Shown piece after piece: positions 1 to 14,200 of a stretch of 64,000 nucleotides of DNA. Under the pieces are notes generated by a model, which did not search any database, had not been told where the DNA came from, and saw only the letters and a program-made list of their open reading frames with translations. The first letter of the stretch is position 1; the number at the start of each line of letters is the position of its first letter. A program made the translations under genes and the position numbers. Source of the DNA: Mytilisepta virgata (lineage: Eukaryota; Mollusca; Bivalvia; Mytilida; Mytilidae); contig CM051521.1 in the NCBI GenBank assembly GCA_028015205.1, positions 100,416,513 to 100,480,512 of the forward strand. The letters run 5' to 3'.

Positions 1-1279
1 TAATGAACATGTGTATATATGTAATTTACAATCATCAGTCCAATGTGGAATTAAGGTTCCTTTCTTCAACATAAATAATTACTTCTTTGACAGGAAGAAA
101 TGTACTATGTCATTGATTTTGCTTTTCTTTGTAATCTTAAGTGAAAAGGAGAAATATATCTTTAGCAGGTATGAAGGAATATGGTGGATAAATTTTTGAC
201 AAAAAAATTGATGTGACAAGAGTTTAAGTAATACAGTAAATTACCATATCTACTGTCCTAGTGATCTTGACGAGACATGACCAAGTCCACCAGCAGTAGT
301 TTTCACCCAGTGGTACTAATTCAGCATCCATTATTATTTCCTGATTACTGCCAATACTGGTGTAATTATATAACATCTGATGCTCTTTTTTTGGATCATA
401 TTCCCAAAAATGATAAAATTCTTTTTTAAACTAGTAATACTGAGTACTGTTTTCTATATTATTTATTTTGCATGAAGGGTCCGATTGTTATAAATGATTT
501 TGGCTTTACCCTTTTGGTTATTTCGGCATTTAAATCATTGTATGTAACATTTTGGGTTCTTATTTTGGTTTTCAACACTCACGGCCTGGACATCAGCATA
601 TGTTGTGCATCAGCATTGGTATCATAAAAATGAATATCTATTAGTCCCGATAAAAAAATGATGTATGCGAATTTGCAGATGTTTTTCCTTGTTGTTATAC
701 ATTTCTTTTGTGGAATAATCATTTTTTCCTGAGGATAATCTAATTCTAATCCTATTTTCATCGGAGTCCTCAAGCTTTGTCGTTACAATGATAATATTTT
801 TTTTTTTTTATTGTAGTAGTGGTTTATATATTCGTATCCTATCCTAATTGAAAGGTCAACGTCCTAGTTCATATTTTTATGTTTATAAAAAGTCTTATAT
901 TTACGGTTAGCGTTTCTATATATTTAAGGAATTTATATTGATAACTGATCTTAATGGTAGATTCCTGGTGGAATAAAAAATCAAGATCATCGGAAAACTG
1001 TTTGATTTGTGGCTTTTATAACTTTTAATAATATTTCAAAATACAATAATTAGTCATTTATTTCATGTATATTTCGTTAAAACAACCCAGATAACTTGTT
1101 ACATTGACTAAGAAAACAAGAAATGCTTTCCTTTGGCGTAACTTCAAATCTTGCAATTGTATAATTTTTATCAGAAAACTGGGACTCGTTTATTTGCAGG
1201 TGTTTTATTCGAGATTTTGTCATACAAGATGTATACCAAATGTTCAATTGTTCTCTCAAATTCAACAATCTTTTATAAC

Positions 1280-1500
1280 TATAATAACGCTTATACGTAC
1301 ATAGATTAACAACAAATATAAACAACACACCAATAAATGAACGTCGCCCAATCGATAGACGCTTAGAAAAAAGTAGAGGACAAAACATAAACGTAGGAAC
1401 AACATAATAAGACTTGTTACAAACAATGAGTAGTTGTATCAGTTTTATGAGTGCCCAAACCTCCCCATTATCTAGAGTGAGTCTCTGGTGTATAAAACAT
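1280..1500 (+). repeat. dispersed repeat, family A copy
   Basis: This stretch shares the order of short motifs (aacaacataat, gacttgttacaaacaatgagtagttg, then 'ctggtgtataa') with copies at 14640-14960 and 46010-46210, and in reverse with 13960-14190. The copies are diverged. I know this kind of sequence as an abundant non-coding repeat in mussel DNA. No terminal repeats or target duplications were found. The open frames that cross it are spurious. Confidence 0.5.
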
Positions 1501-2489
1501 TTTAAAATTTTATGCATTGGGACATTTTCAAGATAACTATGAAACTTTTACTTGATAAATCTTTGAAAAAAGGTAAGATTTCATCTCATCCCAGTTGACT
1601 TAGCCTGGATTTTTGTTGTCATAATTACGGTAGTTTTCATTTCAGCATTTTGATGATTTTTGGCTCTCAAAGCTTTGTTCTCCAGAATACCGTATGCAGG
1701 TTCATCAAGAAGTTGCTACACAACAAATTTGGTATATAAATTTCTATGCATACTGAAAAGCAAAACTTTGCGATGTTCACTGTTATCAGATGACTGGTGA
1801 AACATACTGGGTAAGAAAGAATATATGGCGAACAACTGAGTCTTTACAGAAAATCAACACACGCATGTAGCAAAAGATTATCGTTTTGATTGCTGTTCTT
1901 AAACTGACCATCACTTGAAACGGAGAAGAAAACATCTTGCAACCCAATTCTTGTTCAAGACGACCTCTGTCAGAGGTAATTCACAATTCTATATTTATTG
2001 TTATTAATGAGTAGCAGTTTTTATTATTCAGTGAACCTTTTTAAACTGTTTTTTGTTCATAAAACAAACCAAAATACATGTACATTGTGTATAGGTCATT
2101 TTCAATATACATAGTTTTTATGATGAAAAAAAAAGAACCGAGGGTTTAAGACAAGTGTTATAAATCAATGTATATCATGTTTACTCTTAAATTGTTGTCA
2201 GGAAACAATAGAATTACAATTTGTTATTCCTTTATAGATGTAGGACAATCCATTGTTATTTCAGTTGTGTATATTGACAATCACAAAAGCAAAAACATAT
2301 TAAAATTATAAAAATAGAATGAAAGAGTTTTCAAAAAACAAAAAAAAAAAAAAATCAACTCTTAAACTGATTTGGTGCACATTAATACAAATATCATTAC
2401 CATTCTTTTTTCAAACCTGTACTGTCGGAATTGATAGTGATTCCCGCACCCCTGTAAGTAAATGTAGTTGGGGCACTTACCCAGAGTCA

Positions 2490-3440
2490 AAAATATGAAA
2501 CCCTATTCCCATCCAAAAATAGTATGCAATCATTCTATTAAGAATTTTAAAAAATAAAACCCAATGAAAAAAAGAAAAGAGCTTAGATTACAAGATTAAT
2601 GTTACAATTTTTCAAATTTAACCGATTAAGTGGACCCCAGGTTTAAAAAATGGAATTCTAAAACCTTATTGCACATGTACATATAGTGTAGGACAATTCT
2701 AAATTAATAAAATATATAAATAGCAAAATGAAAGAGGGGTTTGGATCACAAGTTTAAATCGAAAATTTCAAACTTCGACCCCTGTGGGCCCTAATTTTAT
2801 AAAAATAAAATTCTGAAACCTTATTGTGCATCTGCATATGTTATATGACAATACTGTACAGAAATAAAATGCATAAAATGAAAAACCAAAGACCCGTTTA
2901 CGTCACAAGCTTAAATTGACAATTTATGAAAATTTGATCCCTATGGGCTCCAATTCTTAAACTTTATTGCGTATCTACATGTAATGTAGGACAACACTTT
3001 ATATAAAATGCATACATTGCAAAATGAAAGAGGAGTTTCGGTAACTTGCTTAAATTGACAATTTTTCGAAATTCGACCCCTGTGGATCCCGATTTTGAAA
3101 ATTAGATCTCTTAAACCTTATTGCACATCTGCATATGGTGCATGACAATACTGTATAGAAATAGAATGTATAAATTGAAAAAATGAAAGACAAGTTTAGG
3201 TAGCTAGATTTAGTTCAAAATTTTTGATTTTCGACCCCTGTGTGCCGCCTTGTTTAGAAAATCAAAATTCTAAAACCTTATTGCGCATCTACAGGTAGTT
3301 TGCAACCATTTTATATAGAAATTCAATTCCTAAACCTAAAAGTGAAGGGGAAGTTGATGTCACAAGAAAATGTGGCGGACGGATGGACGGAAGCAATCGC
3401 TATATCCCCGAAGTTTCTTCGAAAGTGCGGGGATGATAAT
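2490..3440 (+). repeat. tandem array of ~150-bp units ending in a hairpin
   Basis: The motif 'accttattgcacat' recurs at about 2663, 2817, 2962, 3116 and 3276, a period of 145-160 bases. Each unit also carries 'aatgaaagag', 'cacaagcttaaattgacaat' and 'ttcgacccctgtgg'. A degenerate unit precedes the first. The array ends with a 'gacggatggacgg' run and a hairpin at about 3401-3432 (ccccgaagtttc/gtgcgggg) followed by AT-rich DNA. A similar end is common in bivalve repeats. The layout (internal tandem units plus a 3' hairpin) is that of a non-autonomous mobile element, type unproven. Confidence 0.7.
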
Positions 3441-4785
3441 CCCTGTGATCATACATATAAAATACGCACGCCAGTTAGAAGTCTTGAATTACAGTCATAA
3501 TGTATGCTGAACACATTTGGACCTATTCTAAACTACTTCGGTTATGTTTGGACCTTTTCTCCACGGTCATAGAAAAAAATAAATACACACATCAAATGTG
3601 AAATATCAAACTCATTTTAGATAGAGCTTTAGCGAAAGACAATTGCCCAAAATGGACAAAACGCTTTTTTTTTAATCGATGAAATTTATGAAAATTGAAT
3701 ATTGAAGTAAAAGAGGGTAGTACAAGTTGCACTTTTGGCCAGGGGAGCTAAAACGTGAAAGACAAGACGCACTTTTACTCTATATCGAGAAAGGTAATGA
3801 GTACTATTCGGCTTTTATAATTTATTTAAAAGAAAATTGATAATTGGTATTTTTCCTACGCAAGCACTACATAAAAAGATTATAATAAAACACCAGATAC
3901 AGAGTGGTGTAAAAGAAACAAATTTGGTTTGTCTGCAGTAATAAACTCCGCAAATGTTTATTTCTATCCAGTAATCTAGTAAATACGGAATATATATAGC
4001 AGAGTGAGGTTGAAGAATTAATTGAAATAAACTAATTGACAAAATGTGTAACTATCAATTAAATTTCTCATTGAACATTTTTTAAACCCCAAAGTTATTT
4101 TTCATTGGTTACCATTTAATTCCCAGCTAAAAATTGATGGTATAAGGAAATTTGAAAAGAGATCTATGACAGAAAACGTTTGACGATGCCTGAAACCCCG
4201 CAAACTTTTGTTGAGTGATTTATGGCCGAAGAAGAAAACAAGAGGTATAAATTCAATTATATATTTCATCTTCGTCACATACAGTATTATAATAGACTGA
4301 TATACTCCATTGATATCGATGAGGTTCTGGATTTGCATGATAACCATTGATTTCACATGTCCGCAGTGTATAACGGTTATTGTTTTATAAAATCGTTATT
4401 ACACATTCTACAATTGAGAATTAGTTTCCCTAAATAACGTGATAGTAGGCTTTATAATAAGCTTGAACCATAATGTGACAAGCCAAAGTATTTCCCTAAA
4501 GAGTTGTTCCATCGGCACTAAAAAATTGACTACTCAGAAAAGCTTACACTATTATGGGACGTTGCGAGTTAGTTCTTATCCAGTAATGTCAATTACTGAT
4601 TTACAATTTCATAAATTGATTCATAAAATTCTTTGAAAAAATATAAAGGTTTCAAAGCGGAAAATTTGTGGTTAATCCTGTTTATCGAAACGTTTAAATA
4701 ACTCATGTAAAACGGAATATAACTAGTCACTGAACTGGGATTATGCGTGTCGAAAACGACATCACAGTTTTGGATTTAAATTGTG

Positions 4786-5206
4786 ATGGTGAAAATCTGT
4801 AACTACAGTAGTCTAATATTTGCAGGAAATGTAACTGTTTTACTTATTGTTTCTATGTCAACAGACTATTGGGAATATAGAGGTTTTAATTTAACTTTAC
4901 TAAACTCTACATTGCATAATACCAAAAACGCCGAGATAATGTTACCACGGGATACAAAATCATACATCGAACTCTGGTACAAACGGAAATACATCAGAAA
5001 TTTACAACAAAAAGCGGAAGAAAGTCTTCAAGAAGAAATTTTGTATCAACCACCAATATTTGTCAGCAACTTTTTCAGAATAGATGAAGAAAATATAAAT
5101 GACGATAAAAAGAAATCGGCAATGATTACATCGAATTTGGAAGGAGGTGTTGTCGTGTTATTTCAGCAGTATGGTAATCTGTTTAAAGACTGCGATGCAT
5201 TAGAAG
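4786..5206 (+). CDS. four-TM protein exon 1 (start, TM1, most of loop 1)
   Basis: The first ATG of the frame is at 4786; the codon before it is GTG and is not needed. The exon encodes 140 residues: a hydrophobic first segment with NVT, then STDYWEY directly after TM1, several Asn-x-Ser/Thr sites (NLT, NST), a charged stretch and YGNLFKDC. It ends before a clear GTAATA donor, phase 1. The loop between TM1 and the Cys is far longer than the roughly 50 residues of true claudins. Confidence 0.75.
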
Positions 5207-8200
5207 GTAATATTTAAATATTTTTACAGAGTAATTTATACTTATTTATTCAATAAGAGTTGATATTAATTTAAACGGTATTTTGTTTGCTTTGTCACTT
5301 TCATGCATGCTATCATGCTACAGAACTTGCTATCTTAAAATCTTATTTTATTGTCATATACATGTATTCTGTTTATTGATTTCGAATATATTGAACAATC
5401 ATTTGATACGAAATATTTCGAAAATCTTTCTTGTTACCAATGCCTGTTGTCAAACAATGAAATTCCAAATTAAATTAGCCCTTTTTAGGGCAATTAATCC
5501 CACAAAACGTAAGAAAAGAAAGTGTACAGACTGCTGTCAAATGGGCTAAAAGAGAATGCAAACAAAAAGTAAAAATAACAAAATTGTTATTAAAGCTAAT
5601 GAAACGTAGAACTAAATGGCCTAAAGCTCCGTGTAGCAAGCCTTGGTAATCAAAGTCTGTATCTTTTTGATGAAAAAAAACTTGTACATTTCAGGCTACA
5701 TGTATACTGACTCTCTGTTGTTTTCATGTTTGCGCTCTTGTTTGTTGTTTTCTTGGGATAATTTGTGACTCTGTTGATTGAAAAATAATACTTGTAGTAT
5801 GGATACCATTTCTTTTATCTAGTAAAATTGTTATATGGGGGGGACATTTATTGAAAAGTAAACAAATATTTATATGTAAACTTCAGGTTATTTCAGTCGG
5901 ATTGTGTCCCCATCAAATCTGTGCCAGTGCCACACTTTTTCTATATGACAAAATGGTGTGAAAGGCATGAAAGTATTTTGTGTACAGACAAATTTTATTA
6001 TTAGGTATAAACTGTTTCTAAATCGTTCAGTATAAAAGTGTTTTGTGTGCTTAAAATATTATCAAATTGCTTCATGACTGAAATATCAACCGTTGCCTTG
6101 AGATGATTAAAAATGCATTCAAGGTTTCAATTGACATACATGATCATTATTATTCAGGTCACTAAACATTGTTTTTACATTTGGGAATCAAAATTGGCGT
6201 AGCAGATGCATTCAATAGTTTATAAGAGAAAAATACTCTTTGAAATTAATTCTAAAGATTCAGAATACAGAAAGTTATAAAATGCACCACATTATGACGT
6301 AAAAATCAAAGAACACACGGTATCATAACATTAAGGCTACAACATAATATCTATAATCTACTAGGCAAACACATTTTTACAGTACTTGAAACGTGAAATT
6401 TCAATGTTCCTGGAGGTCGCACTTCAACAAAGCGTTTTAATTGTTTTGATTGATTGTTTTCCATTTCAACATTACCTTCGATTAAAACATTTTCAATTGA
6501 TTTCTATCAATGCTAATGAAATTGACACAATGAGTATTAATAGAACATATATTATAAACTTTTGAACTTCATTACACATGAAAATAATTGAAATTGGACA
6601 TGTAACATACTATACTAAAACAAACTAGTTTAGTATGCTACTTTGAACAAAAATATTTAGGCCGGTACCTTGCAAAAATATTCTTTAAACCTTTTCAATT
6701 AATTTTGATCAATGTTAATGAATTAGACAAAATTAATAATACATAATACAGTCAAACCTGGTCTAAAGGCCACCTCTATAAAGCAAATCACTGTCTATAA
6801 AGGGCACAGTGAAAACGTCCCATTCACGAAAAAGGTATATAAATACCTCTCTATAAAGGGCACTTTTTTCTGGTCCCTTAGCTGCCCTTTATAGACAGGT
6901 TTGACTGTAGTAGATATTTTGGACATGTAGTTTGACTAGATTTTTGTCAATGTGATATATGTAGTCTGCTACTCTGAAAGTGTCTAGTTTGCTACTTTAA
7001 AAAGCTAGGTAGTATTGCAGTTGTTTAATGTACTAAAAAACAAAACAAACGACACGTTATAGATATTCGTTAAAGAGACCTAAAGAAATTTGTATCTTGT
7101 TCCAATGACGTGTTAGAAAGGGGTGCCACTTGTGTAGATTTCAAAAAGGTACAAATGATAAAACAGATAACCTAAAAGGTCAGCAATGATACCAATAAAT
7201 TATGGGTATCCAACTTTAGTCTTTGAGAAAAGAATACATAAACTCAACAGAGAATCAAGATAGTTTAAGTTGGTATACAGTAAATTAGCAGTGGTCAATA
7301 TAGTATGATTACCAATAACGTGACCGCTTGCCAGAAATAATAAAATTCACTGAACGGTACATAATTAAGATAACAGAGTCAAAATGTGATTGTTTTCACT
7401 ATAAAACTATCCACAGTTCTCATTAGCTACTGGTTGGATACTGAAGCACTGTTATACGAAAGTAAAGAATAATCCATTCGACAGCATTCGTTAGAGGCCA
7501 GTACAAATATAAAGTCTTCAAGTCATTTGGGATACAGAAATGTTATCAGAATTACATAAAATTTCATATTGTACCTTTGCTGTGAAGAAATCTTAAGTCA
7601 CTCCCACTTTCTCTGAGGTGTTGGCAAGATCTTTGCATTTGTTTAAGATTTTATAATAGAAACACGAATGGGAAATCCCGTTCATTGACAAGCGATTTTC
7701 TTGGATTGAAGTCGGCTGTTTAGATAAGAGAAGTTGAAAACTATTATAAATCTTTTTGAAAGCATTCATCACCTTGTGAACTCTTTTAATGTGTTTTTGT
7801 AATTAATCTTAATCTTCTACTTACCTACTGCAAATCCGTGCAATCCGAACAAGTTGTGATATGTACACAAAATATAACGGTGACAGAGGCACGTCTTCGT
7901 CAAGAAACAGGAAATTAGAAATTGAAAAATAAAAATCCCTTGTAATATAAATTTTGGAATAGATTTTGCCCTATTCCATGTTTATAGTAGGATCTAAAAA
8001 GGACATCATTTGCAATTCATATTAGCTTTGTACAACTGTAGCTCTTCATAACAACATAAAAATTAACAGACAATAAGAGCGCACAGTTTGTATTCATTGG
8101 AATCTCAATGACCTGTCAATACACATTATAACAAAAATATTGTCCAGCAACAAAAAACTTAAGTGATAGTCCAATAACATTTGTTGACTTCTGAAAGCTT

Positions 8201-11200
8201 TAAATTAAAATAAAGGAAATTTATACTACACGATTTCAAAAATCACTTCCTGAGTGCCCTTTTCTTTAGTAAAATCGAAAGGAAAGCTAAGGTTGTATAC
8301 AATGTAGAAAAATCTTTGGCAGTTACATTTGTACTTAACGCAGAGATAATATTTTACACTCCAAAAACAATTTATGCTCATTTATTTTGCTGGAATATTA
8401 ACAAATAACAATAATTTCCTTCATGCAAAAAGATAACTTGCTAAAAGTAAATAGTGTTGTGTTATTAACGTTGGCGGGTAGAAGCTTCGATTTTATAGTT
8501 TTAATGGCATGATGTTTGCTATCCTGTTTTAGGCTTTTTTAGTGTGTTTTGTATAATAACTTTATCTCAATCTGAGGAGAATCTACAACAGCTTAATACA
8601 TTAATCAGCTACAGAATATCAAATATAAGTGACATTTCAGTAAATCTGGTTATGAAAATAATTTCTCTAGATTGACTTTTTTTGTGTTATCATGGTCTGG
8701 ATAATATCTTTGCTACACACATTTGTTGTCGTACTGTCAATACAATCTAAGTGCATTTTTGATAGAAACTCTCAAAGGGGGATTCTTGCCAAGTTTCATT
8801 TTTCATTTTGTAGTTATTCCATATTCTCGATCGAGTTCGCATTAAATCTGCACTTTATCAATTTTATTTTGACCATCCTATATATTTCAAATAGATTAAT
8901 CTTTTCAAAAAGTCCTGTTATATCCCTGCGGTATTCGAACCATCTAACATTTTTCTCGATTTGTCATTTTTTGGTTTGAATTCTTTGGGTTTTTTAATTG
9001 TCTAATTTGTTGGTTTACTTTGAAGCTCTATGCTTCTACAAGCCAGATGCCATGTAATCCACCAAGTTAAAAATTCCACTAGTCTGATGCTAGGGGTCAT
9101 CTTAAACTTTCAGTGTGGTGCGAGATTTTAGTTGAAGGCTTACTTGCGAATTTAAGATGAAGCACCACAATATAAGTGTCGTTCCTTTGCTTAAACTCTC
9201 TGAGTCCAGTATATTTGGGTATTTTGTGTCGAGAAGTAGTATACCATATTATCCCTGCAACGAAGACGGGCTGACACCCCCATATCTTTACATTTTCGTA
9301 GACTGAAATTAAATGTAATTCTTTTGAACACTCCTGTAATACTATGCTATAATGTCTGCTGTATTATTCCAATACAATAACATCATAAGTTAATGAAATT
9401 TGGATAAATAAACATTATACAATTCACAACTAGTGCAGATAAAGATGTATATTAAATATAGCGGCGGCATCATGAGTAATTCCGCGAGTGTAGCTATATT
9501 CATCGCAAATGTTTTCACAGAAAGAAGGTATATAGTTATCATTACTAAAAGAATTGGCTTAGAATTTATGAACAAAAGTGTTGAACACACGAAGTTGCGA
9601 ATTATTTGAGTGTATTATAATTTAGAACTTGAAATGACAAAAAAAAAAAAAAAAATATTCTGGAAGGCTCAAGATTATTTTTTGGGGGATTTCAACAAAG
9701 GTTTTATTAAATTATCAAAAAGCAATCTTCATCAATTTTGACTTGATGGTCCCTACTTCTTGTCTCTTTAAAATGGCAGCATGACCTTTTTCTGTGTACA
9801 GCTGGATTAGAGTTTTCACAAGGGAAATGACAAGATGATGTCCTCTCGTTTGGGTCATTTAATATCGTGTTGAGGTTAAAACACTGAAAATACTTTATTA
9901 TCTCGGAAGAGATAATTAAAAACGGTTTGTATTTTCAAGGATACGAGTAATTGTGATATAACAACATTGAAAGTTTTTCCTATTGAGCTGAATCAAATAA
10001 TTTATTAAATTGTATTAAAGTGTCAATTCGGATCTAATTTCATCAAACCAAGCACCACTTGTTTTCCGTTTTACATTCATTCATGACTCGAGTGGTTGTG
10101 TCAGTTCCAATAACAATTCAATCCGATACGGCAATGATCACATCCTGATAACAGGCATCGGCCAAATCATCTTCCAAATTAGCTTTTGTATCTTTGATTA
10201 AATGAAGGTCTGTTTGATTGGCAAAATATAGATTTAAGAATTCATTTGTACTTCTTGATTTGTTTTCTGTGGAATCGAATAGGATTATTATACTTGACAG
10301 TACAAAAAGAAATGTTTTGATTGAGACCGAAACGAAAAGTCGCAAAATGATTTACGAGTTTTACTTTAATACAAATTGAGAAAAATACCAACGTTAATTT
10401 GGCGTAAACTTACAGCTTCGTATCATATGAATATCTGTTTGCATTTGCGCATTGTCTTGTTTAAGATTTTTAGAGAAAAGGGTGTCACAGTAAAAAAATG
10501 GTGAAAATTTAACTATCGAAATTGGAGAAATTATCGTAATAAAGGGAAAACAATGTTAAAGATTGTTTCACTAGTGAACCACTAAAAATACCTGTAAGTA
10601 TTGACAAATCTGTATCGGACCTCAGTGACAATTTTCCGGTTTTTAAATGTGATTTCCCATAGTGGGAAGTTCATAATGTTTGATAAAATTACACCACATC
10701 CACCACCAACCGGCTCTCCAAGGATATCTGACATTTTTTTTTATATTTCCTTAAGCAGACGACGCGATCGCAATTTGTTTACATTTGTAAACGTTGCTAA
10801 GATGAGAATCGAAAAATCCAAAGAGTTACGAAATAGAAGAAGTAGTTCCGGCAATTACGTAATTGCGTAATTGACCAATCAGCGACTGAGAGATTATCGA
10901 TTTTTTTCTCACACGGGTTGAGAAGTGTGAAAACAGAACAAGAATTAGAGAATTGTTATTCTATTTGTATTTAGATCAACTGCTGGACTGTTATGAAAAT
11001 GGATGAATTTACCGAACTTGAGTTTTGCATTTTGAACATTTTAACATGCAGTTGAGAGATGGTGTAACTGTAACAACCTATAATTGTACTAAATGGCCTT
11101 GGAATGATTTAAAAAAAAAAAACAACATTTCATCGTCGAATTAGATGAAGTATATATTATCTGCATTTTGACAGTTAGATATCGTAAAATATCATCCCGT

Positions 11201-14200
11201 GAGCCAGAATATGAAGCTTGGGACGAGTGAGCGTAGCGAAATCTTCATATTCTGTCGAGCGGGGTGATATTTTACGATATCTAGCTGTCAAAATGCAGAT
11301 AAAATTTTTATCATCTTAATTACTTATCTGAAACATAAATATTTGTAAACGTTCTGTATTCTCCCAAATTTTCGCGGGAAAAGTATGGATTCTTCATCGC
11401 AACGACAAGTTTTCCGTTACGTTGTTTACCATACCAATACGTATATATTTCCTGAATGTTCATGTAAAATATCTTATAAACGATATAAAACTTGACATTA
11501 AGATGTATTTTCTTGTTTTAAAAATAAAATCAGTCTGGAAATCGTAATTTTCCGGGAAACTAAGGTAAGATGTTCAACTAACGCCAGGCAGAGCTTTTTT
11601 TCCGGAAGTTATTTGAAAACTTGGTTAAGAAATCTTTTCTTCATCTATAGATGATTTGGATACCAGATACAATATTTACAATTGATGTGTCCACCCAGTG
11701 CTGCACCTGGCGTTAACTGAAGACCCTAACTAAGGCACCCGCTTTCAAACTTGCAACCTCGTTGACGTCATAGTCCGTCTCAATTCGAGAAACAACTTCT
11801 GAATAAAATATGCCAACGTAAAATAATCACTCAAATTTAACCAAGGAGACGACATATTTAAACAACATTTAGTCGTTTTTGTACTAATTCAGGCGAAAAT
11901 ATGGACATATAAAAATAAATCGTACGTTTAAAAAATTGATTTAATCGCAAATAATTAAATGGAATGGAAAGAGCGGAAAGAAGTCCCAGCAGACATTATC
12001 AGTATCGAGGAAAGACACATTTTGTTGATGTCACTTTTAGAAATTTCTTCATCATTCATTTAAATAAAACGCCATAATATAAAAAAGGAACACCAAATCT
12101 TTATATAGTTATTAATATTTTGCCATTTTGAAGGCTATTTAATAAGTTCTAAGCTGCCAAACGTTGGGAGAATTTGTTGATAAGTCCTGTTGACTGTTGT
12201 AATTCCTGCTCAGCGCACGCGCTTCTTGTTACGAATTTTTCGGAGCTGCTCAACAAGCTGATAGATCCAAAGGGAGGATGATAAATTAGAAATATTAGCA
12301 TTTTCAATGAAGATAATAATTGAGTGTCCCCTATCTACATATCGTTATGCTTCAAACACGCCAACAGTTCTTTTAGACTTTTGTGACAACTGAGACCACA
12401 TCTTCATATCTTTATGCTTCAAACACGCCAACAGTTCTTTTTTACTTTTGTGACAACTGAGAATTAAAGAACACCTGGAATCGCCGAATATTGTACTTTA
12501 ATCTCTACATAAAACTCTCGAAATGAACAAAAGAAGATAAATCTTAATATTCTATATTAGAATTGTTTTTAAATGAAAAAGCATTGCCCGATAAACAGCT
12601 ACACAACGACCTACATGTTTCCAGTTAAGAGACCATTATGAGTTTGCACAAGAAAATTTATTTTTCCCATGATACTCTTATTTTATTTTCAAACCTTAAT
12701 AATAGATTAGGTTTAGATTTGTACATTGTATTCATTGATTTCTTTCAAGGTACCTTTAACATTTAAGATAGAATGAATGGATATTCAAAGTCTGTGGAAA
12801 TCGGCTTTCTTGGTAATTAAACAGAAAGCCATTTTCGGCGTCACAAATTTTGTGTCTCATTTAAATCAAGAAGCAAAATTGTGACAGTAACGTATTTTAA
12901 AAGACAGATCCAATGTCCAGTGTCATGCTGTAAGACATGTTATCCAAATCTAACGATATAGAAATTCAGAAAAGCGGAAATTATTTTCCATAAGTTTCAG
13001 GAAATAATTTCATCTGTTTTCTTTGGATTGTTATTTTAAAACTCCTGGGAAGATGCCTCTGCATGGTGGACCCTAGATCCCAGAGGGTATTCGCCAACCC
13101 AGTCGTCAGACTTGTCTGGCATGATTATTCATAGATTTGTTACAGAAATTACCAGTATTTAGCAAAATTCAAAAATAATAAAAATACTAAGGGTTTATTC
13201 CTTGTATTGCACATGGTAGATCTCCTTAGCTGAAATTTGCCTTCCTATTTCGGTATTTTTGGTTATGAGTACTTCTTGTTTAAAATAAGTTTGGTTTTTG
13301 GTCTTTCAAATTATATTTCGGCTTTAATGCTGCTGATGATAAGTAACTCCTTGAAATGCGTCGTATACAGCATAGTATAAATTTACTATATCTAATATTA
13401 ATATCTTTGGATTGTTATTTTGGTTAGAATCATATTTGTCATAATTTCTTATTGTTAATTGTGTTTATTGTATGGAATATTTTTTGATAAAACATGTAAA
13501 GGAGTTTTAAATATGAAATATCATATCGGTATTTTCCCGATCACATTCCATACCACTACGAGACATCTGTATCACCTGACCAGTTTGGTTAATATATGAT
13601 TATTAGTAATTACCACAAGCTACCTACATCAATGGCGGTCACCGTGGCTAAAAAATTCATTAAGTACAAACCACCGACCCATTCATATTTTTCTCTTGTG
13701 AATCGTCTAAAGATCTCGCCCTAATATAAAGATATACAACTAAAACAGAACCAAAACATATTATTTTGTTTGTTTTTAGCTTGCTGAAGTAATGTTTGTT
13801 GACTGAAACTAAAGACATGCGGTTATTTATACGCACGGTCAGACTAAAGTGTTAGATTTTTGGTGGTTTCCTTAAACTTTTAACGATATTTGCATTTTTT
13901 ATTTGAATTCATATAAGAGGTTTATAATAATTTATGTTTACAGTCTATTGGAATTCCGCTTCAGGATAGATATAGGGGACGTTTGGTACACATAAAACCG
14001 GTTTAACCCCACGATTGTTCAGTGTCTGTACCAAGTCCGATTATCCTGACTCTCTGTTGTGTGTATGTTTGTGTTTTGTGCTCTTTTATGTTATTCTTTG
14101 TCCGGAGTTCTGTTTGTTGGGTGACGTTGATTGATTTGTACGTCATTGTTGACCTTTCTGTTGTCCATTTTGTTGTTAATTAAAACACTATCAGAGCATT

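Larger units (their letters stand above)
1..4785. other. 5' flank of the four-TM gene, repeat-rich, no supported gene
   Basis: No open frame here looks like protein. The block contains a reverse-oriented fragment of a dispersed repeat around 480-700, another dispersed repeat at about 1280-1500, and a tandem array at 2490-3440. All are listed separately. The segment 3500-4785 is AT-rich and should hold the promoter and 5' UTR of the four-TM gene, but I see no convincing TATA box or initiator and do not place one. Confidence 0.5.

Noticed and set aside
1077..1517. 146-codon minus-strand frame
   Set aside because: Overlaps a family A dispersed repeat and reads as low-complexity Ile/Leu/Phe/Ser-rich sequence without domain features.
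10118..10345. 75-codon minus-strand frame resembling a secreted peptide
   Set aside because: It has a hydrophobic start but no ATG (first codon TTG, stop shortly upstream) and no good acceptor in phase; left uncalled.
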